Counted from the first letter of the stretch, positions 40,201 through 50,503 are shown. The stretch is 63,422 nt of DNA from G963674665 sp964609625 (GCA_964609625.1 CAZSRS010000021.1:1-63422), one strand, 5' to 3'. The notes: generated by a model not told the origin, from the letters alone. A program made the numbers and translations.

Positions 40201-43200
40201 ATGAAGGACAGCACTCTCACCAGTTCCAGCCGTCGGGCCCTGGAAAACAGCTTGGCCATGCACATGCTGCGGGCATTCGCCGTTATCGCCCGCGACGGCG
40301 GCGGCGTGGGGCAGGAAAAGCGCTCTTTTGTTCGCGCCTATTATGCTACACTCTATCCTGAAGACATCACTGACTATTTTTGCTCTCGATTTGACCAGGA
40401 ATTGAGCCTGGCCGCGGATATCCACGAGCTGGCGGATTCCCTCAACTCCCGACTCAACTATCAGGAAAAGGCCTTTTGCCTGCTGAGCATCTATGAATTC
40501 CTGAACTCGGACGGAGTGCAGGAATCGGAGGTGGAAGCGGCACGCAACCTCGCCAATCTCCTACAGGTCATCCCCGAGGACCTGCTGTTCATCGAGCATT
40601 CCTTCGGCCTGCGCCAGGCATCGCCCGAGCAGCGTAACGCCGCGACCATCATGGCCCTGAACATCAACAGCGACCCGGAGACCGCGGATGTCTGGCTCCC
40701 CTATCCGGGACTGCAACTCGTGGTCTACCGCATCCACAACCTCTATTGCATCACCGCCAAGAACGACCTGCACAAGGTGATCGTCGAGGGAAACAGCCTC
40801 AAGAAAAATTTCTCCTACCGTCTTTCCCAGCATTTCCCCATCCGCATCAACGACTACAGCCTCCGCTTCCAGGATCTCATTGTCTACTTCCGCAACAAGG
40901 TCAACAACCTGCAAGCATCCCTCCATGTGGAGCAGAACGAGCTGGAACTCGTGTTTTCCCACGACAGCTCCACCCGCAGCCTGCTGCGCCTGGACATCAA
41001 AAGTTCACTCATCGAGTTGACCGCTCTTGACCCCGACGCCGTCATCGCCCACAACCGTGTGCGACTGCGCGGCACCGTGCGCGCGAATCTCAACGACGAA
41101 GTCTACATCAACGGCTTCCGGCTGGACCTGCGCGAGGCTTTCTACTACCTCTCCTCGCGCGGCGAGTTCACCATCACGCCCCAACGCGCCAGCTACCGCA
41201 TCAGCAACGACATCAAGGCCGACTTCTTCATCCACGACACCCTACCCGAGCGCTGGACCGCGGCCATCCGCAAGCGCAACGACAAACTGCTCTTCGAACA
41301 GGGCTCCTGCCCCTACCAAATTTACTGCAACGGCAAGGTCATCGCCTCGGGTCAGGAAATCAGCCAAGGCGACACCCTGTTCCTGCACGACCACTTCATC
41401 GAGTTGGACCAGGAATCGGGCGTGTTTCGGCGCTCCGTGTTCAGCTTCCGCAAGCTCGTGGCCGAGTCCCTGTCCCACACCTTCGAGGACGGCGCCCTGG
41501 GTTTGGACGACGTCAGTTTCGAGATCGAATACGGAGAACTCGTCTGCATCATGGGCCCCAGCGGCTGCGGTAAGTCCACCTTGCTCTCGGTCATCAGCGG
41601 CCTCACCCGGCCCAACTCGGGCAGGGTTCTGGTGGACCACCACGACCTGCACGAGGAGTACCACCTCCTCAAGGACTATTTCGGCTACGTGCCGCAGGAC
41701 GACCTGCTGCTGCCCAACCTCACGGTGCGCGAAAACCTCTACTACCATGCCAGGCTGCGCTTCCCGGAAAAAACCGAGGAGGAACTCGACGCGCGCATCG
41801 ATCACGTCCTGGACAAAATCCGCCTCACCGAAAAAGCCCACTCCCGCGTGGGGCAGCCCACGCAAAAGACCCTATCCGGCGGGGAGCGCAAACGCCTGAA
41901 CATCGGCCTCGAACTGCTCTCGGACGCCGAGATCTTCTACCTCGACGAACCTACCTCGGGGCTCTCCTCCAAGGACTCGGAGAAGATCCTCGAACTCCTC
42001 GCCAGCATCACCATGAGCGGAAAGATCGTGGTGGTGGTCATCCACCAGCCCGGCTCCAAGCTCTACAAGATGTTCAACAAGGTCATCCTCCTGGACCACG
42101 GGGGGCGCATGGCGTACTACGGTACGGCCTACTCCGGGCTGGAGTACTTCAAACGGCACATGGAGGCCACGCAAAGCGGCGAGAACGTGGAGGTGGAGTG
42201 CCCCCATTGCAAGACCGTACAGCCCAACATCCTCCTGGACAGCCTGGAGGATTCGCTGCAGGACATCGACGGCGCGGTGCTGGGCGAGCGCAAGTATTCC
42301 CCCGAGTACTGGAAACTCCAATACCGGCGCAGAGTCGTGTCTTCCTGGTTCAGCAACGTCAAGCTGCCCACCCGGGACAACCTCCCGCCACAGCGCGTCA
42401 TCACCAGCCAGGAGCGCTTCACCCAGTTCCTGACCCTGCTCAAGCGCAACTTCACCAACAAATTCCGCGACCGCTCCAACCTGCTGATCACCTTTCTGGA
42501 GGCGCCCCTCCTCGGCGCGGGCGTGGGCTTCATCCTCAAATACTCGCCCACCGGCGATTATACCCTGTACACCAACGACCTCTTCCGGACCTTTCTGTTC
42601 GTCGCGGTCATCGTTTCCGCATTTCTGGGCATGACCAACAGTGTGGACGAGATCATCGGCGACACGGCTCTGTTCCTGCGCGAGCGCATGCTCAACATCA
42701 CCCACCGCAGCTACCTGGCCTCCAAGATGGGCGTGCTGATGGTCTTCGCCATCCTGCAGAACGCCCTGTTCATCGGCCTGGGGTTCCTGCTCATGGAGGT
42801 CAAGGAGCTCTACTTCTCCTATCTGCTCAGCCTCGGCCTGCTCTCCTTCACCGCCATCTCCACGGGCCTGTTCATCTCCTCCATCCCCAGGCTTTCGTCC
42901 AAGGCCGCCTTGAACATCGTCCCACTGATACTCATCCCCCAGATCATCCTCGGGGGCGCGCTCATCGAATACGAAAAAATGAACATCAACCTCACGTTTT
43001 TCGAGGAGAGCCCGATCCCGGAAGTCTGTCAGATCATGCCCTCGCGCTGGGCCTACGAAGGACTGCTGGTGCTGCAGGAGACCAGGAACAGCTACGACTC
43101 CACCCACGACAAACTCCTGGACCAGCTCAAGAGATTCAAGTACGCCCGCGAGAGCTACATCGAACTTTACGGACAGCAAGCTTTCGAGAATCGGGAACGC

Positions 43201-43593
43201 GAACTGACCAACGAGCTGGAACGCTTCCGCGGCGAGTACAAGTACGTCTATGGCAACAAGAACGTGCACGACGCCGTGAGCGTGGGCGAAAACCGCATGA
43301 AGCAATACCTGGAGAAGCGCTTGCCTGAAAACGCCGACATCGACCTGGCGCTGCCCAAGACTCAACTGGGATACGCCTACCCCATGTTCGTGCGCGAGAA
43401 GGTCATCCCCTTTACCAACAAGACCGTGGATACCGTGTATTACAACGCCATGGTGCTGTTTTCCATGGCCATTCTCTACAATGTCCTGACCCTGATCATG
43501 CTCAGGCACAGGGAGAAGATCATCGCAGTGGTCAAGGGCCTGATCAATTTCTTTCCCTTCAACGGCCGACGTCGACGCGAAGCATCTTCCTGA
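40201..43593 (+). CDS. Large ABCG-type transporter with TerB-like N-terminus
   Basis: A 1130-residue protein. Residues 20-125 look TerB-like (AFAVIARDGGGVGQEKRSF, QEKAFCLLSIYEFLNSDG). Residues 160-420 are an unassigned beta-rich region. The ABC domain has Walker A GPSGCGKST (452-460), LSGGERKR (558-565) and FYLDEPTSGLSS (about 578-589). The C-terminal 390 residues hold six membrane segments of ABC2/ABCG type with a large charged loop. The order ATPase-then-membrane marks an exporter-like half-transporter. Substrate unknown. The ribosome site is weak and a strong hairpin precedes the start. Confidence 0.85.
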   Translation: MKDSTLTSSSRRALENSLAMHMLRAFAVIARDGGGVGQEKRSFVRAYYATLYPEDITDYFCSRFDQELSLAADIHELADSLNSRLNYQEKAFCLLSIYEFLNSDGVQESEVEAARNLANLLQVIPEDLLFIEHSFGLRQASPEQRNAATIMALNINSDPETADVWLPYPGLQLVVYRIHNLYCITAKNDLHKVIVEGNSLKKNFSYRLSQHFPIRINDYSLRFQDLIVYFRNKVNNLQASLHVEQNELELVFSHDSSTRSLLRLDIKSSLIELTALDPDAVIAHNRVRLRGTVRANLNDEVYINGFRLDLREAFYYLSSRGEFTITPQRASYRISNDIKADFFIHDTLPERWTAAIRKRNDKLLFEQGSCPYQIYCNGKVIASGQEISQGDTLFLHDHFIELDQESGVFRRSVFSFRKLVAESLSHTFEDGALGLDDVSFEIEYGELVCIMGPSGCGKSTLLSVISGLTRPNSGRVLVDHHDLHEEYHLLKDYFGYVPQDDLLLPNLTVRENLYYHARLRFPEKTEEELDARIDHVLDKIRLTEKAHSRVGQPTQKTLSGGERKRLNIGLELLSDAEIFYLDEPTSGLSSKDSEKILELLASITMSGKIVVVVIHQPGSKLYKMFNKVILLDHGGRMAYYGTAYSGLEYFKRHMEATQSGENVEVECPHCKTVQPNILLDSLEDSLQDIDGAVLGERKYSPEYWKLQYRRRVVSSWFSNVKLPTRDNLPPQRVITSQERFTQFLTLLKRNFTNKFRDRSNLLITFLEAPLLGAGVGFILKYSPTGDYTLYTNDLFRTFLFVAVIVSAFLGMTNSVDEIIGDTALFLRERMLNITHRSYLASKMGVLMVFAILQNALFIGLGFLLMEVKELYFSYLLSLGLLSFTAISTGLFISSIPRLSSKAALNIVPLILIPQIILGGALIEYEKMNINLTFFEESPIPEVCQIMPSRWAYEGLLVLQETRNSYDSTHDKLLDQLKRFKYARESYIELYGQQAFENRERELTNELERFRGEYKYVYGNKNVHDAVSVGENRMKQYLEKRLPENADIDLALPKTQLGYAYPMFVREKVIPFTNKTVDTVYYNAMVLFSMAILYNVLTLIMLRHREKIIAVVKGLINFFPFNGRRRREASS

Positions 43594-43614
43594 CGCGCGC
43601 CCCGAGGAGCAGCC

Positions 43615-44853
43615 ATGCACATACCGGTCATCGAGACCATTCCGGCCCCCGAACTGGAATCCAGGCACCAACGTTGCCGCGCCATCCTGGCCCAACGCCT
43701 GCCCCACGCCGTGGGCATCCTGGCGCTGCATCCCGTCACCATTTATTACCTCGCTGGCACCCTGGGTAACGGCGTACTCTGGCTGCCCCAGCAGGGCGAT
43801 CCGGTCCTGCTCTGCCGCAAGGGGCTGGAGCGCGCCAGGATGGAAAGCGCCGTGCCCCATGTCCTGCCCTTCCGTTCCTATTCCGACCTGCCTCCCTTGC
43901 TGGCGGAGGCCGGCTCGCCCCTGCCCACGCCGGGCAACGAGGCCGTGGCGGTGGAGATGGGCGGCATCCCCTGGAGCCTGGGCACACTGCTCGCCTCACG
44001 GCTTAAGGGGCAAACCCTGATCCCAGGCGACAACGTGCTCAACGAGACCAGGGCCGTGAAAACCCCCTGGGAACTGGTCAAGCTCCGTCTCGCCGGGGAG
44101 CGCCATTACAAGGGCCTGTACGAGTTGCTGCCGACCATGATCGCCCCCGGTCTGAACGAGCGCCAAATATCCCACAAGGCCTGGGAGGTCTTTTTTTCGT
44201 TGGGGCACGCCGGCTTGATGCGCATGAGCAGCCCGGGCGAGGAGATCTTCCTGGGTCACGTATCCGCGGGCGAGAGCGCCAATTACCCCAGCCGGTACAA
44301 CGGCCCTGTGGGGCTCATGGGCGAGCACCCGGCCGTGCCCTTCATGGGCTATGCCGGCAAGATCTGGCAGGAGCGCGAGCCCCTGACCTGCGACATCGGC
44401 TTTTGCATCGAGGGCTACCAGACCGACAAGACGCAAGTATACTGGAGCGGGAGCCGCGATTCCCTGCCTGCCGCGATCGCCGCGGCCCACGACTTCTGCG
44501 TGGAAACCCAGGACTTCCTGGCTCGGGAACTCAAGCCCGGTGCCGTTCCCAGCCGGCTGTACGCCGAAGCCATGCAGCGTGCGGAGCAGGCCGGTTACCA
44601 GGAAGGCTTCATGGGCCTGGGGGGCAACAAGGTCCCCTTCCTGGGGCACGGTATCGGCCTGCATATCGACGAGTACCCGGTCCTGGCCAAGGGCTTCGAC
44701 GAACCCCTGGCCGAGGGCATGGTCCTGGCCCTGGAGCCGAAAATGGGCATCCCCGGTGTGGGAATGGTGGGCGTGGAAAACACCTTCGAGGTCACCGCCG
44801 CGGGCGGCAAGTGCCTCACCGGCGACAGCTACGAAATCCTCTGCCTGGGATGA
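43615..44853 (+). CDS. M24 metallopeptidase (Xaa-Pro peptidase-like)
   Basis: A 412-residue creatinase/prolidase-type protein. The C-terminal pita-bread domain is seen in GLNERQISHKAWEVFF, LTCDIGFCIEGYQTDKT, FLGHGIGLHIDEYPVL and GMVLALEPKMGIPG, but the usual DxG/D metal pair is altered (CDIGFCIEGYQTD), so the metal site may be incomplete or different. The N-terminal creatinase-like domain covers about 1-150. GAGGAG lies before the ATG. It follows the transporter gene by 21 bp. Confidence 0.8.
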   Translation: MHIPVIETIPAPELESRHQRCRAILAQRLPHAVGILALHPVTIYYLAGTLGNGVLWLPQQGDPVLLCRKGLERARMESAVPHVLPFRSYSDLPPLLAEAGSPLPTPGNEAVAVEMGGIPWSLGTLLASRLKGQTLIPGDNVLNETRAVKTPWELVKLRLAGERHYKGLYELLPTMIAPGLNERQISHKAWEVFFSLGHAGLMRMSSPGEEIFLGHVSAGESANYPSRYNGPVGLMGEHPAVPFMGYAGKIWQEREPLTCDIGFCIEGYQTDKTQVYWSGSRDSLPAAIAAAHDFCVETQDFLARELKPGAVPSRLYAEAMQRAEQAGYQEGFMGLGGNKVPFLGHGIGLHIDEYPVLAKGFDEPLAEGMVLALEPKMGIPGVGMVGVENTFEVTAAGGKCLTGDSYEILCLG

Positions 44854-44861
44854 GTGCGGGG

Positions 44862-46373
44862 CTACTCCACCCAGTCCAGGGTGCGTCGCACGGCCTTTTT
44901 CCAGCCCGCGTAGCCTTTTTCGCGCGCTTCGGGTCGCATCTTGGGCTCCCAGACCTTGTCCACGGCCCAACGCTCCCTGAGCTCGTCTAGGCTGCTCCAG
45001 AAGCCAACGGCCATGCCCGCGGCGTAGGCTGCCCCAAGGCAGGTGGTCTCCGAGACCATGGGCCGGATCACGGGCACGTCGAGCACGTCGGCCTGGAGCT
45101 GCATCAGCAGGTCGTTCATGACCATGCCGCCGTCCACCTTGAGCTTGCGCAGGTCCACGCCCGAGTCCTTGTTCATGGCCTCCACGATGTCCTTGGTCTG
45201 GTACACGGTGGCTTCGAGCACGGCGCGCGCCAGATGGTGTTTGTTGGCGTAGCGCGTCAGCCCCACGATGACGCCCCTGGCATCCGGCCGCCAGTAAGGG
45301 GCGAAAAGCCCCTGGAAGGCCGGCACGCAGTAGACCCCGCCGTTGTCCTCCACGGCCGCGGCCAGTTCCTCGATCTCCGGCGCGCTGTTGATCAGGTTCA
45401 GGTTGTCGCGCACCCACTGCACCAGGGCGCCGGCGATGGCGATGGAACCCTCCAGACAATAGACCGGCTTATTGCCGCTGATATGGTAGGCCACGGTGGT
45501 GATCAGCCCCTGGGTGGAGGGCACCGGGGTCTCTCCGGTGTTCAACAACAGGAAACAACCCGTGCCGTAGGTATTCTTGGCCTCGCCCACCTTGAAACAG
45601 GTCTGCCCCACCAGGGCCGCCTGCTGGTCGCCCAGGGCGCCGCACACGGGAACGCGGGCGCCCACGGGGCCGTCCTCCAGGGTCGGACCCCAGGAATCAG
45701 CATCGCTGGAGGGCACGATGCGCGGCAACGCGCCCATGGGCACGCCCAGGATGCCGCAAATTTCCTCGTCCCATTGCAGAGTCTTCAGGTCCATGAGCAT
45801 GGTCCGGCTGGCGTTGGTCACGTCGGTGACGTGCGCGCCCCCGCGACTACCGCCCGTGAGCTGCCAGATGATCCAAGTCTCCATGGTGCCGATGAGGGCA
45901 CGGTCCTTTTTCACGGCCTCGCGAGCCTCGGGCACGTTGTCAAGAATCCACTTGATTTTGGGGCCGCTGAAATAGGTGGCCACGGGCAGGCCGGTGGTGA
46001 CGCGGAAGCGGTCCTGCCCCCCATCTTCAATGAGCGTCTTGCATATCTCGTGAGTCCGGGTGCACTGCCAGACAATGGCGTTGCAGTAGGGCTTTCCGGT
46101 GTTGCGGTCCCAGACGCAAGTGGTCTCGCGCTGGTTGGTGACCCCGATGGCGGCCAGGTCCGCGCCCTTGATGCCGGCCTTTCGCAAGGCGCCCTTGATG
46201 ACCTTGCCGGTGTTCTCCCAAATCTCCATGGGGTCGTGCTCCACCCAGCCGGGTTGTGGAAATATCTGCCTGTGCTCCATCTGATCCATGGCCACGATGC
46301 GGCCTGCATGGTCGAAGATGATGCAGCGGCTGCTGGTGGTACCCTGGTCAATGGCTCCGATGTATTGCGTCAT
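44862..46373 (-). CDS. glpK: Glycerol kinase
   Basis: A 503-residue FGGY-family kinase: N-terminal IGAIDQGTTSSRCIIFD, GVTNQRETT, GALGDQQAALVGQ, NTYGTGCFLLLNTG and KVDGGMVMNDLLMQLQAD. It makes glycerol-3-phosphate for the dehydrogenase encoded upstream. ATG 46373 has AGGAG 6 bp upstream, which sets the start over the longer frame. It is 80 bp downstream of the HdrB-like gene and ends the minus-strand glp unit. Confidence 0.97.
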   Translation of the reverse strand: MTQYIGAIDQGTTSSRCIIFDHAGRIVAMDQMEHRQIFPQPGWVEHDPMEIWENTGKVIKGALRKAGIKGADLAAIGVTNQRETTCVWDRNTGKPYCNAIVWQCTRTHEICKTLIEDGGQDRFRVTTGLPVATYFSGPKIKWILDNVPEAREAVKKDRALIGTMETWIIWQLTGGSRGGAHVTDVTNASRTMLMDLKTLQWDEEICGILGVPMGALPRIVPSSDADSWGPTLEDGPVGARVPVCGALGDQQAALVGQTCFKVGEAKNTYGTGCFLLLNTGETPVPSTQGLITTVAYHISGNKPVYCLEGSIAIAGALVQWVRDNLNLINSAPEIEELAAAVEDNGGVYCVPAFQGLFAPYWRPDARGVIVGLTRYANKHHLARAVLEATVYQTKDIVEAMNKDSGVDLRKLKVDGGMVMNDLLMQLQADVLDVPVIRPMVSETTCLGAAYAAGMAVGFWSSLDELRERWAVDKVWEPKMRPEAREKGYAGWKKAVRRTLDWVE

Positions 46374-46453
46374 GCCTGTCTCCTTGACTGCGTGATATCC
46401 CGTGGAAGGAATTCCGCCCAACGATCATTGCCACTCTCCCCCTCAGCTATGCC

Positions 46454-47329
46454 TCAGGGGACGTCGACGCACAAGTCCCGCAACACCCGACGCGCGGGGG
46501 TGCGGTTGCAATCCAGACCCAGTTCCACCCCGGACAACCCCAGGGCCACGCCCAGGAGCTGCGGCAACAGGATTGACGGGGGCGCCGCCTCCTGATCCGG
46601 CAAGCGCTCGCGCAGCACGTCGAACTGGAGTTGGCAGTAGGTGCAGGCCGTGCAGAGCAGGTCGGCGCCGGCGCTTCGGGCATCGGCGAGCTTGCGACCG
46701 GCCAGTTTCGCGGCCATGGCGTCGTTCTTCCCCCACAAGGGGTTGCCGCAGCACTCCAGACGCAGGGGCCAGTCCACGGTCCGGGCGCCCGCGGCCCCAA
46801 GCACTCGCTCGAAGATGCGCGGCGAAAGCGGATTGGCGAATCCGGTCACATAGCCGGGGCGCAGGGCATGACAGCCATACTGCGCGGCCACCGCCACCCC
46901 GCCCAGAGGGCGGGCCACCTTCGCGGCTATGACCTCCAGGCCCACTCCCCGGTCCAGGGCCGTGAGCAGGTGCACCACCCGCATATCCTCCAGTAACGGC
47001 AGCCGCAGCCCCTCTTTGGCCAGCAGCGCGTCCACCCCTGTCCGCAGAGGTTCGCTCTCCCGCAGCCAGTAGACCGCGTGTCGCAGGTTGCCGAAACAGC
47101 ACTTACAAGGCGTGAGGATGGGCAGCCCGACTGTGGCGGCCAGGGCGAAGTTCCGCGCCGCCGCGAACATCGAGGCCTCGAAGCTGTTGTGCCGCACCGG
47201 ATAGCCGCAACAGCCGAACTCCACGTCCAGCAGTTCGATGCCCAGGGCCGCGCAAACCGCCCGCGTGGCCTTGCCGTACTGCGGCAGGTGATAGGGAATC
47301 TTACAGCCCGGGAAATAGGCGTATCTCAT
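46454..47329 (-). CDS. HdrB-like CCG-domain subunit of the glycerol-3-phosphate dehydrogenase complex
   Basis: A 291-residue protein with two cysteine-rich CCG domains: FPGCKIPYHLP plus EFGCCGYP, and YGCHALRP plus LECCGNPLWGKND. These bind noncubane iron-sulfur clusters in HdrB, and the same CCG domains make up the C-terminal half of E. coli GlpC. Its ATG overlaps the stop of the membrane iron-sulfur gene (ATGA), so the two proteins probably form one complex. A link to GlpAB as electron-accepting module follows from position. Confidence 0.83.
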   Translation of the reverse strand: MRYAYFPGCKIPYHLPQYGKATRAVCAALGIELLDVEFGCCGYPVRHNSFEASMFAAARNFALAATVGLPILTPCKCCFGNLRHAVYWLRESEPLRTGVDALLAKEGLRLPLLEDMRVVHLLTALDRGVGLEVIAAKVARPLGGVAVAAQYGCHALRPGYVTGFANPLSPRIFERVLGAAGARTVDWPLRLECCGNPLWGKNDAMAAKLAGRKLADARSAGADLLCTACTYCQLQFDVLRERLPDQEAAPPSILLPQLLGVALGLSGVELGLDCNRTPARRVLRDLCVDVP

Positions 47330-49053
47330 GCCCCCTCCCCTGGGTCGATCCGCCATGGATTCGTTTTCATTCCTGGGCGCAGGCGCTCGGCCGCGATGTT
47401 ACGCAACTCGTAGAGCACGTCGGCCACCTTGATGCCCTGGGGGCAGTTCTCCTGGCATTTGTAACAGGTCACGCAGCTCCAGACCATGCGCGAGCCCAGG
47501 GCCAGCTCCTTGAGTCCCATGCGCAACAGGTTCATGATCTGCTGCGGGGTCAGGTCCAGCTCTTGCACCGGATCGTCCGCCACCGCCACCACCGGGCAGA
47601 CACTGGTGCAGGTGGTGCACTGGATGCACGGCCAAAAGGTCTCGCGTCGGTCCGTGAGATGCAGCGGACGATTCGGCTCCCCCAATAAGGGAGCCTGCTC
47701 CCTACCTGGCGTGAATTCACGAAAGAACGCTGCCCACTGTGCCGCCGTGCGCCGGACCATCAACCCGTGGGGTTCGGCCTGCTCCCGCAGTGCCAAGTCC
47801 TGCTTCGAGGCCAGCCAGAGGTCTTGCAGGTCGATACGCGCGGGGCACAGCTCGGTGCAGCGAAAGCACTCGGTACAGATGAAGCTGCCCTCGGCCAGCA
47901 CGGCCAGCGCGGTGCTCCTGGTGCTTCCCGCGCCGGCGGCGTCGAGCCCACGCAGGGCGCGCAGCTTTTCCGACGGTAGGATGGTCACGTTGCCCAGCAC
48001 GCTGAACACGGGAGCTACGCTGCAATGCACGCTGCACACACCGCAGTGGGTGCAGGCGTCCAAGCCGAAACCCCTAGCCAAATCACGCACCGCCGGGTCC
48101 CCGCCACTTGGGGGCGTTTGCGTGGCCTTGGGCCGCACCAACAGCTGCAGCGGCGTGGTCAGCACGTGGCGCAGTTTGCCGAAGGGCAACCAGGCCACCC
48201 CGATAAAAAACAGCAGGAAGTGCAGATACCAAAAAATTAAATCCGCGCGAATCCTGTCCAGCCACGGCGCGCTCCCGTGCAGGGCGCGGGACAAGGGATA
48301 GCTGACAAAGGCCGATGTGGTCGGCGAGTGGCAGGAGGCGCAGCTGTATTGGTCGATCTCGGCTCCGGCCGCGACCAGTTCCACGGGGTAGGGGCCGGCA
48401 TCCGGAAAGACCATCCCGTACTTCACCGCCCAATACGCCTGGAGCGCCTCGACCTCCTGCTCGTCGGCCACCGGAAGATACACCGCCACCATGCGCTCGA
48501 ACACGCTGGGGGAGAGAATCTTCACCGCCTCCAGGACAAAGCCGCTGCCCACGATGGCCGCCAGCAAGGCCAGAGCGAACCAATCGCCGCCGGCACTCAC
48601 GCGCCGCAACCGCTTGATGTGCAACCTACGCGCCAGGGCGGTGCCAAGGCCGAGCAGCACCAGGACGCCGCAGAGATTGCGCAGCATTTGCCAGGGATCC
48701 AGGGTGGGCTCGTACCCCGGCCACAGGGCGCGGGAGACAACGCCGTCCATGGCGTGAAACAACAGCAGGGGCATGAATCCGAGAAAAATGCAAGCGTGCA
48801 TCAGCCAGCGCGGCCGGCTTAGCCGCAAGAGGTGCAGTTGCAGGCCCACGTCCTTGACCAGACTCAGGAGCGTGGGCCAGATGTCGCGGTTGCCCAGCCG
48901 GGACGCGAGCACCCGCAGAAGACCGCCCAGGCGCGCCCTCACGCCGGGAGCGGGCCTTACCAGGGAAAAACGCAGCCAGTGCCAAGCGCGCCAGGCCAAG
49001 CCGCCGCCGCACACGGCCAGGGACAACGTCAATGTCGCATCGAAAAAGTCCAT
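47326..49053 (-). CDS. Membrane cytochrome/4x[4Fe-4S] protein, GlpC/HdrC-like
   Basis: A 575-residue membrane electron-transfer protein. Residues 1-300 carry about five hydrophobic segments with several His, as in cytochrome b/NarI-type subunits, and one c-type heme motif CASCH (238-242) between segments. Residues 330-560 hold four CxxCxxCxxxC clusters (CTHCGVCSVHC, CTECFRCTELCP, CIQCTTCTSVCP, CVTCYKCQENCP). E. coli GlpC has two such clusters and a membrane link only by association. Here the subunit itself can reach the quinone pool. It follows glpB by 102 bp; the ribosome site is close to the ATG. Confidence 0.82.
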   Translation of the reverse strand: MDFFDATLTLSLAVCGGGLAWRAWHWLRFSLVRPAPGVRARLGGLLRVLASRLGNRDIWPTLLSLVKDVGLQLHLLRLSRPRWLMHACIFLGFMPLLLFHAMDGVVSRALWPGYEPTLDPWQMLRNLCGVLVLLGLGTALARRLHIKRLRRVSAGGDWFALALLAAIVGSGFVLEAVKILSPSVFERMVAVYLPVADEQEVEALQAYWAVKYGMVFPDAGPYPVELVAAGAEIDQYSCASCHSPTTSAFVSYPLSRALHGSAPWLDRIRADLIFWYLHFLLFFIGVAWLPFGKLRHVLTTPLQLLVRPKATQTPPSGGDPAVRDLARGFGLDACTHCGVCSVHCSVAPVFSVLGNVTILPSEKLRALRGLDAAGAGSTRSTALAVLAEGSFICTECFRCTELCPARIDLQDLWLASKQDLALREQAEPHGLMVRRTAAQWAAFFREFTPGREQAPLLGEPNRPLHLTDRRETFWPCIQCTTCTSVCPVVAVADDPVQELDLTPQQIMNLLRMGLKELALGSRMVWSCVTCYKCQENCPQGIKVADVLYELRNIAAERLRPGMKTNPWRIDPGEGA

Positions 49054-49155
49054 TTCCTATTGTCCACTGTCACCTTTCGGACCGGCCATTCCTTTCCGAA
49101 CCATCCGACGTCGTCACATGCGGCCTGCCACGCCGTGCCGCTGCAAGGAAAACTC

Positions 49156-50499
49156 TTACCCCGCAGCGACTTGCGCGGGGCTCCCCCTCCGCGCCCACTC
49201 CAATGCCTCCTCCACGGCCGCGTAGGCCGTGGCGATGGCCAGCCCGGCGCCGCACTTTTGGCGCATCCAGTCTTGATGCGCCAGGATGGAACCCGCAGCA
49301 AAGAGATTCGGGTGCACCGGTCGGTCCGCACGATCCAAGGGGCGGAAACACGCGTCCACTTCCAATCCCACGCTGTTCACCGGATGCCCCTCGGCCGCGA
49401 AAAAACTGTCCCTGTGCCACTGCTCCCGGCTCTCCGGTTGCCGCACGGGAAGGCCGAAGACCGCTTCGCGGATGCCGCGACGCTCCGCCACCAGCCCCTT
49501 GCCGAAAAACCTGCCGGCAGCATGAATGGCCGCCCTGGCCCTGATGCCGCGCTCCGGCTCCCTGGGCTCCTGGTTGTTGGCCGCGCCCTGCCCCACGATC
49601 CTGAAGCGAAAACCACCTCCTTGCTCTTCCGGCAGCACCTCCGCCCCTTGCACCAACTTCTGGGAATAGACCGTGATCCCACTCCGGGGCAGATACGCTT
49701 CGAAGGCGGCCCGGAGCCGCAGTCCCGCCAACGAGGGGGGCAGTGTGGGGATCTCAAAGATCGGAACGCCGAGGAGTTGCTCCAGGTGGGCCTGCACGTC
49801 CGCACCTCCGTAAAGGCCGAGGGAAGCGGGAAAGCCGACATAGGCCGCGTTCCGCAAGTGCGGGGCCACGCTATTGGCCAAGGCGCGGCGCATCTCGGGC
49901 TCGCCGAGGGACATGGCCAAGTGCTCCACGTAGAGTTCGCCACGAAAACGGGGAAACGGCAGGAGAACGTGGCGCAGGTCGGGCCAGTGTGGTCGTTGCG
50001 CCTCCACCACCTGGCGGCTGGAAAAACCCTTGAGCCCCCTGAAGCCCACGATCAAACAGGGCGCCTTGCGCTCGAGGGCCAGGACGCCGTTCCACATGCC
50101 CCGTGGCACGCGCCAAGTGCTCTTGTGGGTGCCCGCGGGGGTGAGCATCCGGGCGTTGCGCTCCGCATGCCCCAGGTACTCCAGGCCCATGACGCCCAGA
50201 TAGTCGCAGAACTCGGCCATTGCCGCGCGGATGCGCGCCTCTCCCACCAGGGCGTAGGGATGCCGAGGGCACTCCCGCACCAGAGCGGTCAGGGCCCGCC
50301 AAGGGTCCTCCCAGACCGTGCGCAGGGCGACAGGGTGCACCGCCAGCAAATCCAGGGGACCGGTACTGAAGTCAATGCCCCCCACGGAACCGCATATCGC
50401 CGTGCGCAGGCCCCGGTTCACGGCGAACAGGGCCGCGGCCATTCCGGCCATGCCGGCGCCGATGACGCACAGGTCGTAGGCGGGCTCCTTGGTCTGCAT
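49156..50499 (-). CDS. glpB: Anaerobic glycerol-3-phosphate dehydrogenase subunit B
   Basis: A 447-residue flavoprotein-like subunit beginning with a Rossmann dinucleotide fold (YDLCVIGAGMAGMAAALFAV) and ending with LFAAGSILAHQDWMRQKCGAGLAIATAY, typical of GlpB. It pairs with GlpA to oxidise glycerol-3-phosphate to dihydroxyacetone phosphate. It starts 4 bp after the glpA stop. Confidence 0.92.
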   Translation of the reverse strand: MQTKEPAYDLCVIGAGMAGMAAALFAVNRGLRTAICGSVGGIDFSTGPLDLLAVHPVALRTVWEDPWRALTALVRECPRHPYALVGEARIRAAMAEFCDYLGVMGLEYLGHAERNARMLTPAGTHKSTWRVPRGMWNGVLALERKAPCLIVGFRGLKGFSSRQVVEAQRPHWPDLRHVLLPFPRFRGELYVEHLAMSLGEPEMRRALANSVAPHLRNAAYVGFPASLGLYGGADVQAHLEQLLGVPIFEIPTLPPSLAGLRLRAAFEAYLPRSGITVYSQKLVQGAEVLPEEQGGGFRFRIVGQGAANNQEPREPERGIRARAAIHAAGRFFGKGLVAERRGIREAVFGLPVRQPESREQWHRDSFFAAEGHPVNSVGLEVDACFRPLDRADRPVHPNLFAAGSILAHQDWMRQKCGAGLAIATAYAAVEEALEWARRGSPAQVAAG

Positions 50500-50503
50500 T
50501 GCT

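Noticed and set aside
41872..43860. 662-residue minus-strand frame opposite the ABCG-type gene
   Set aside because: Antisense to a clear transporter with ABC motifs and membrane helices; composition is that of a shadow frame.
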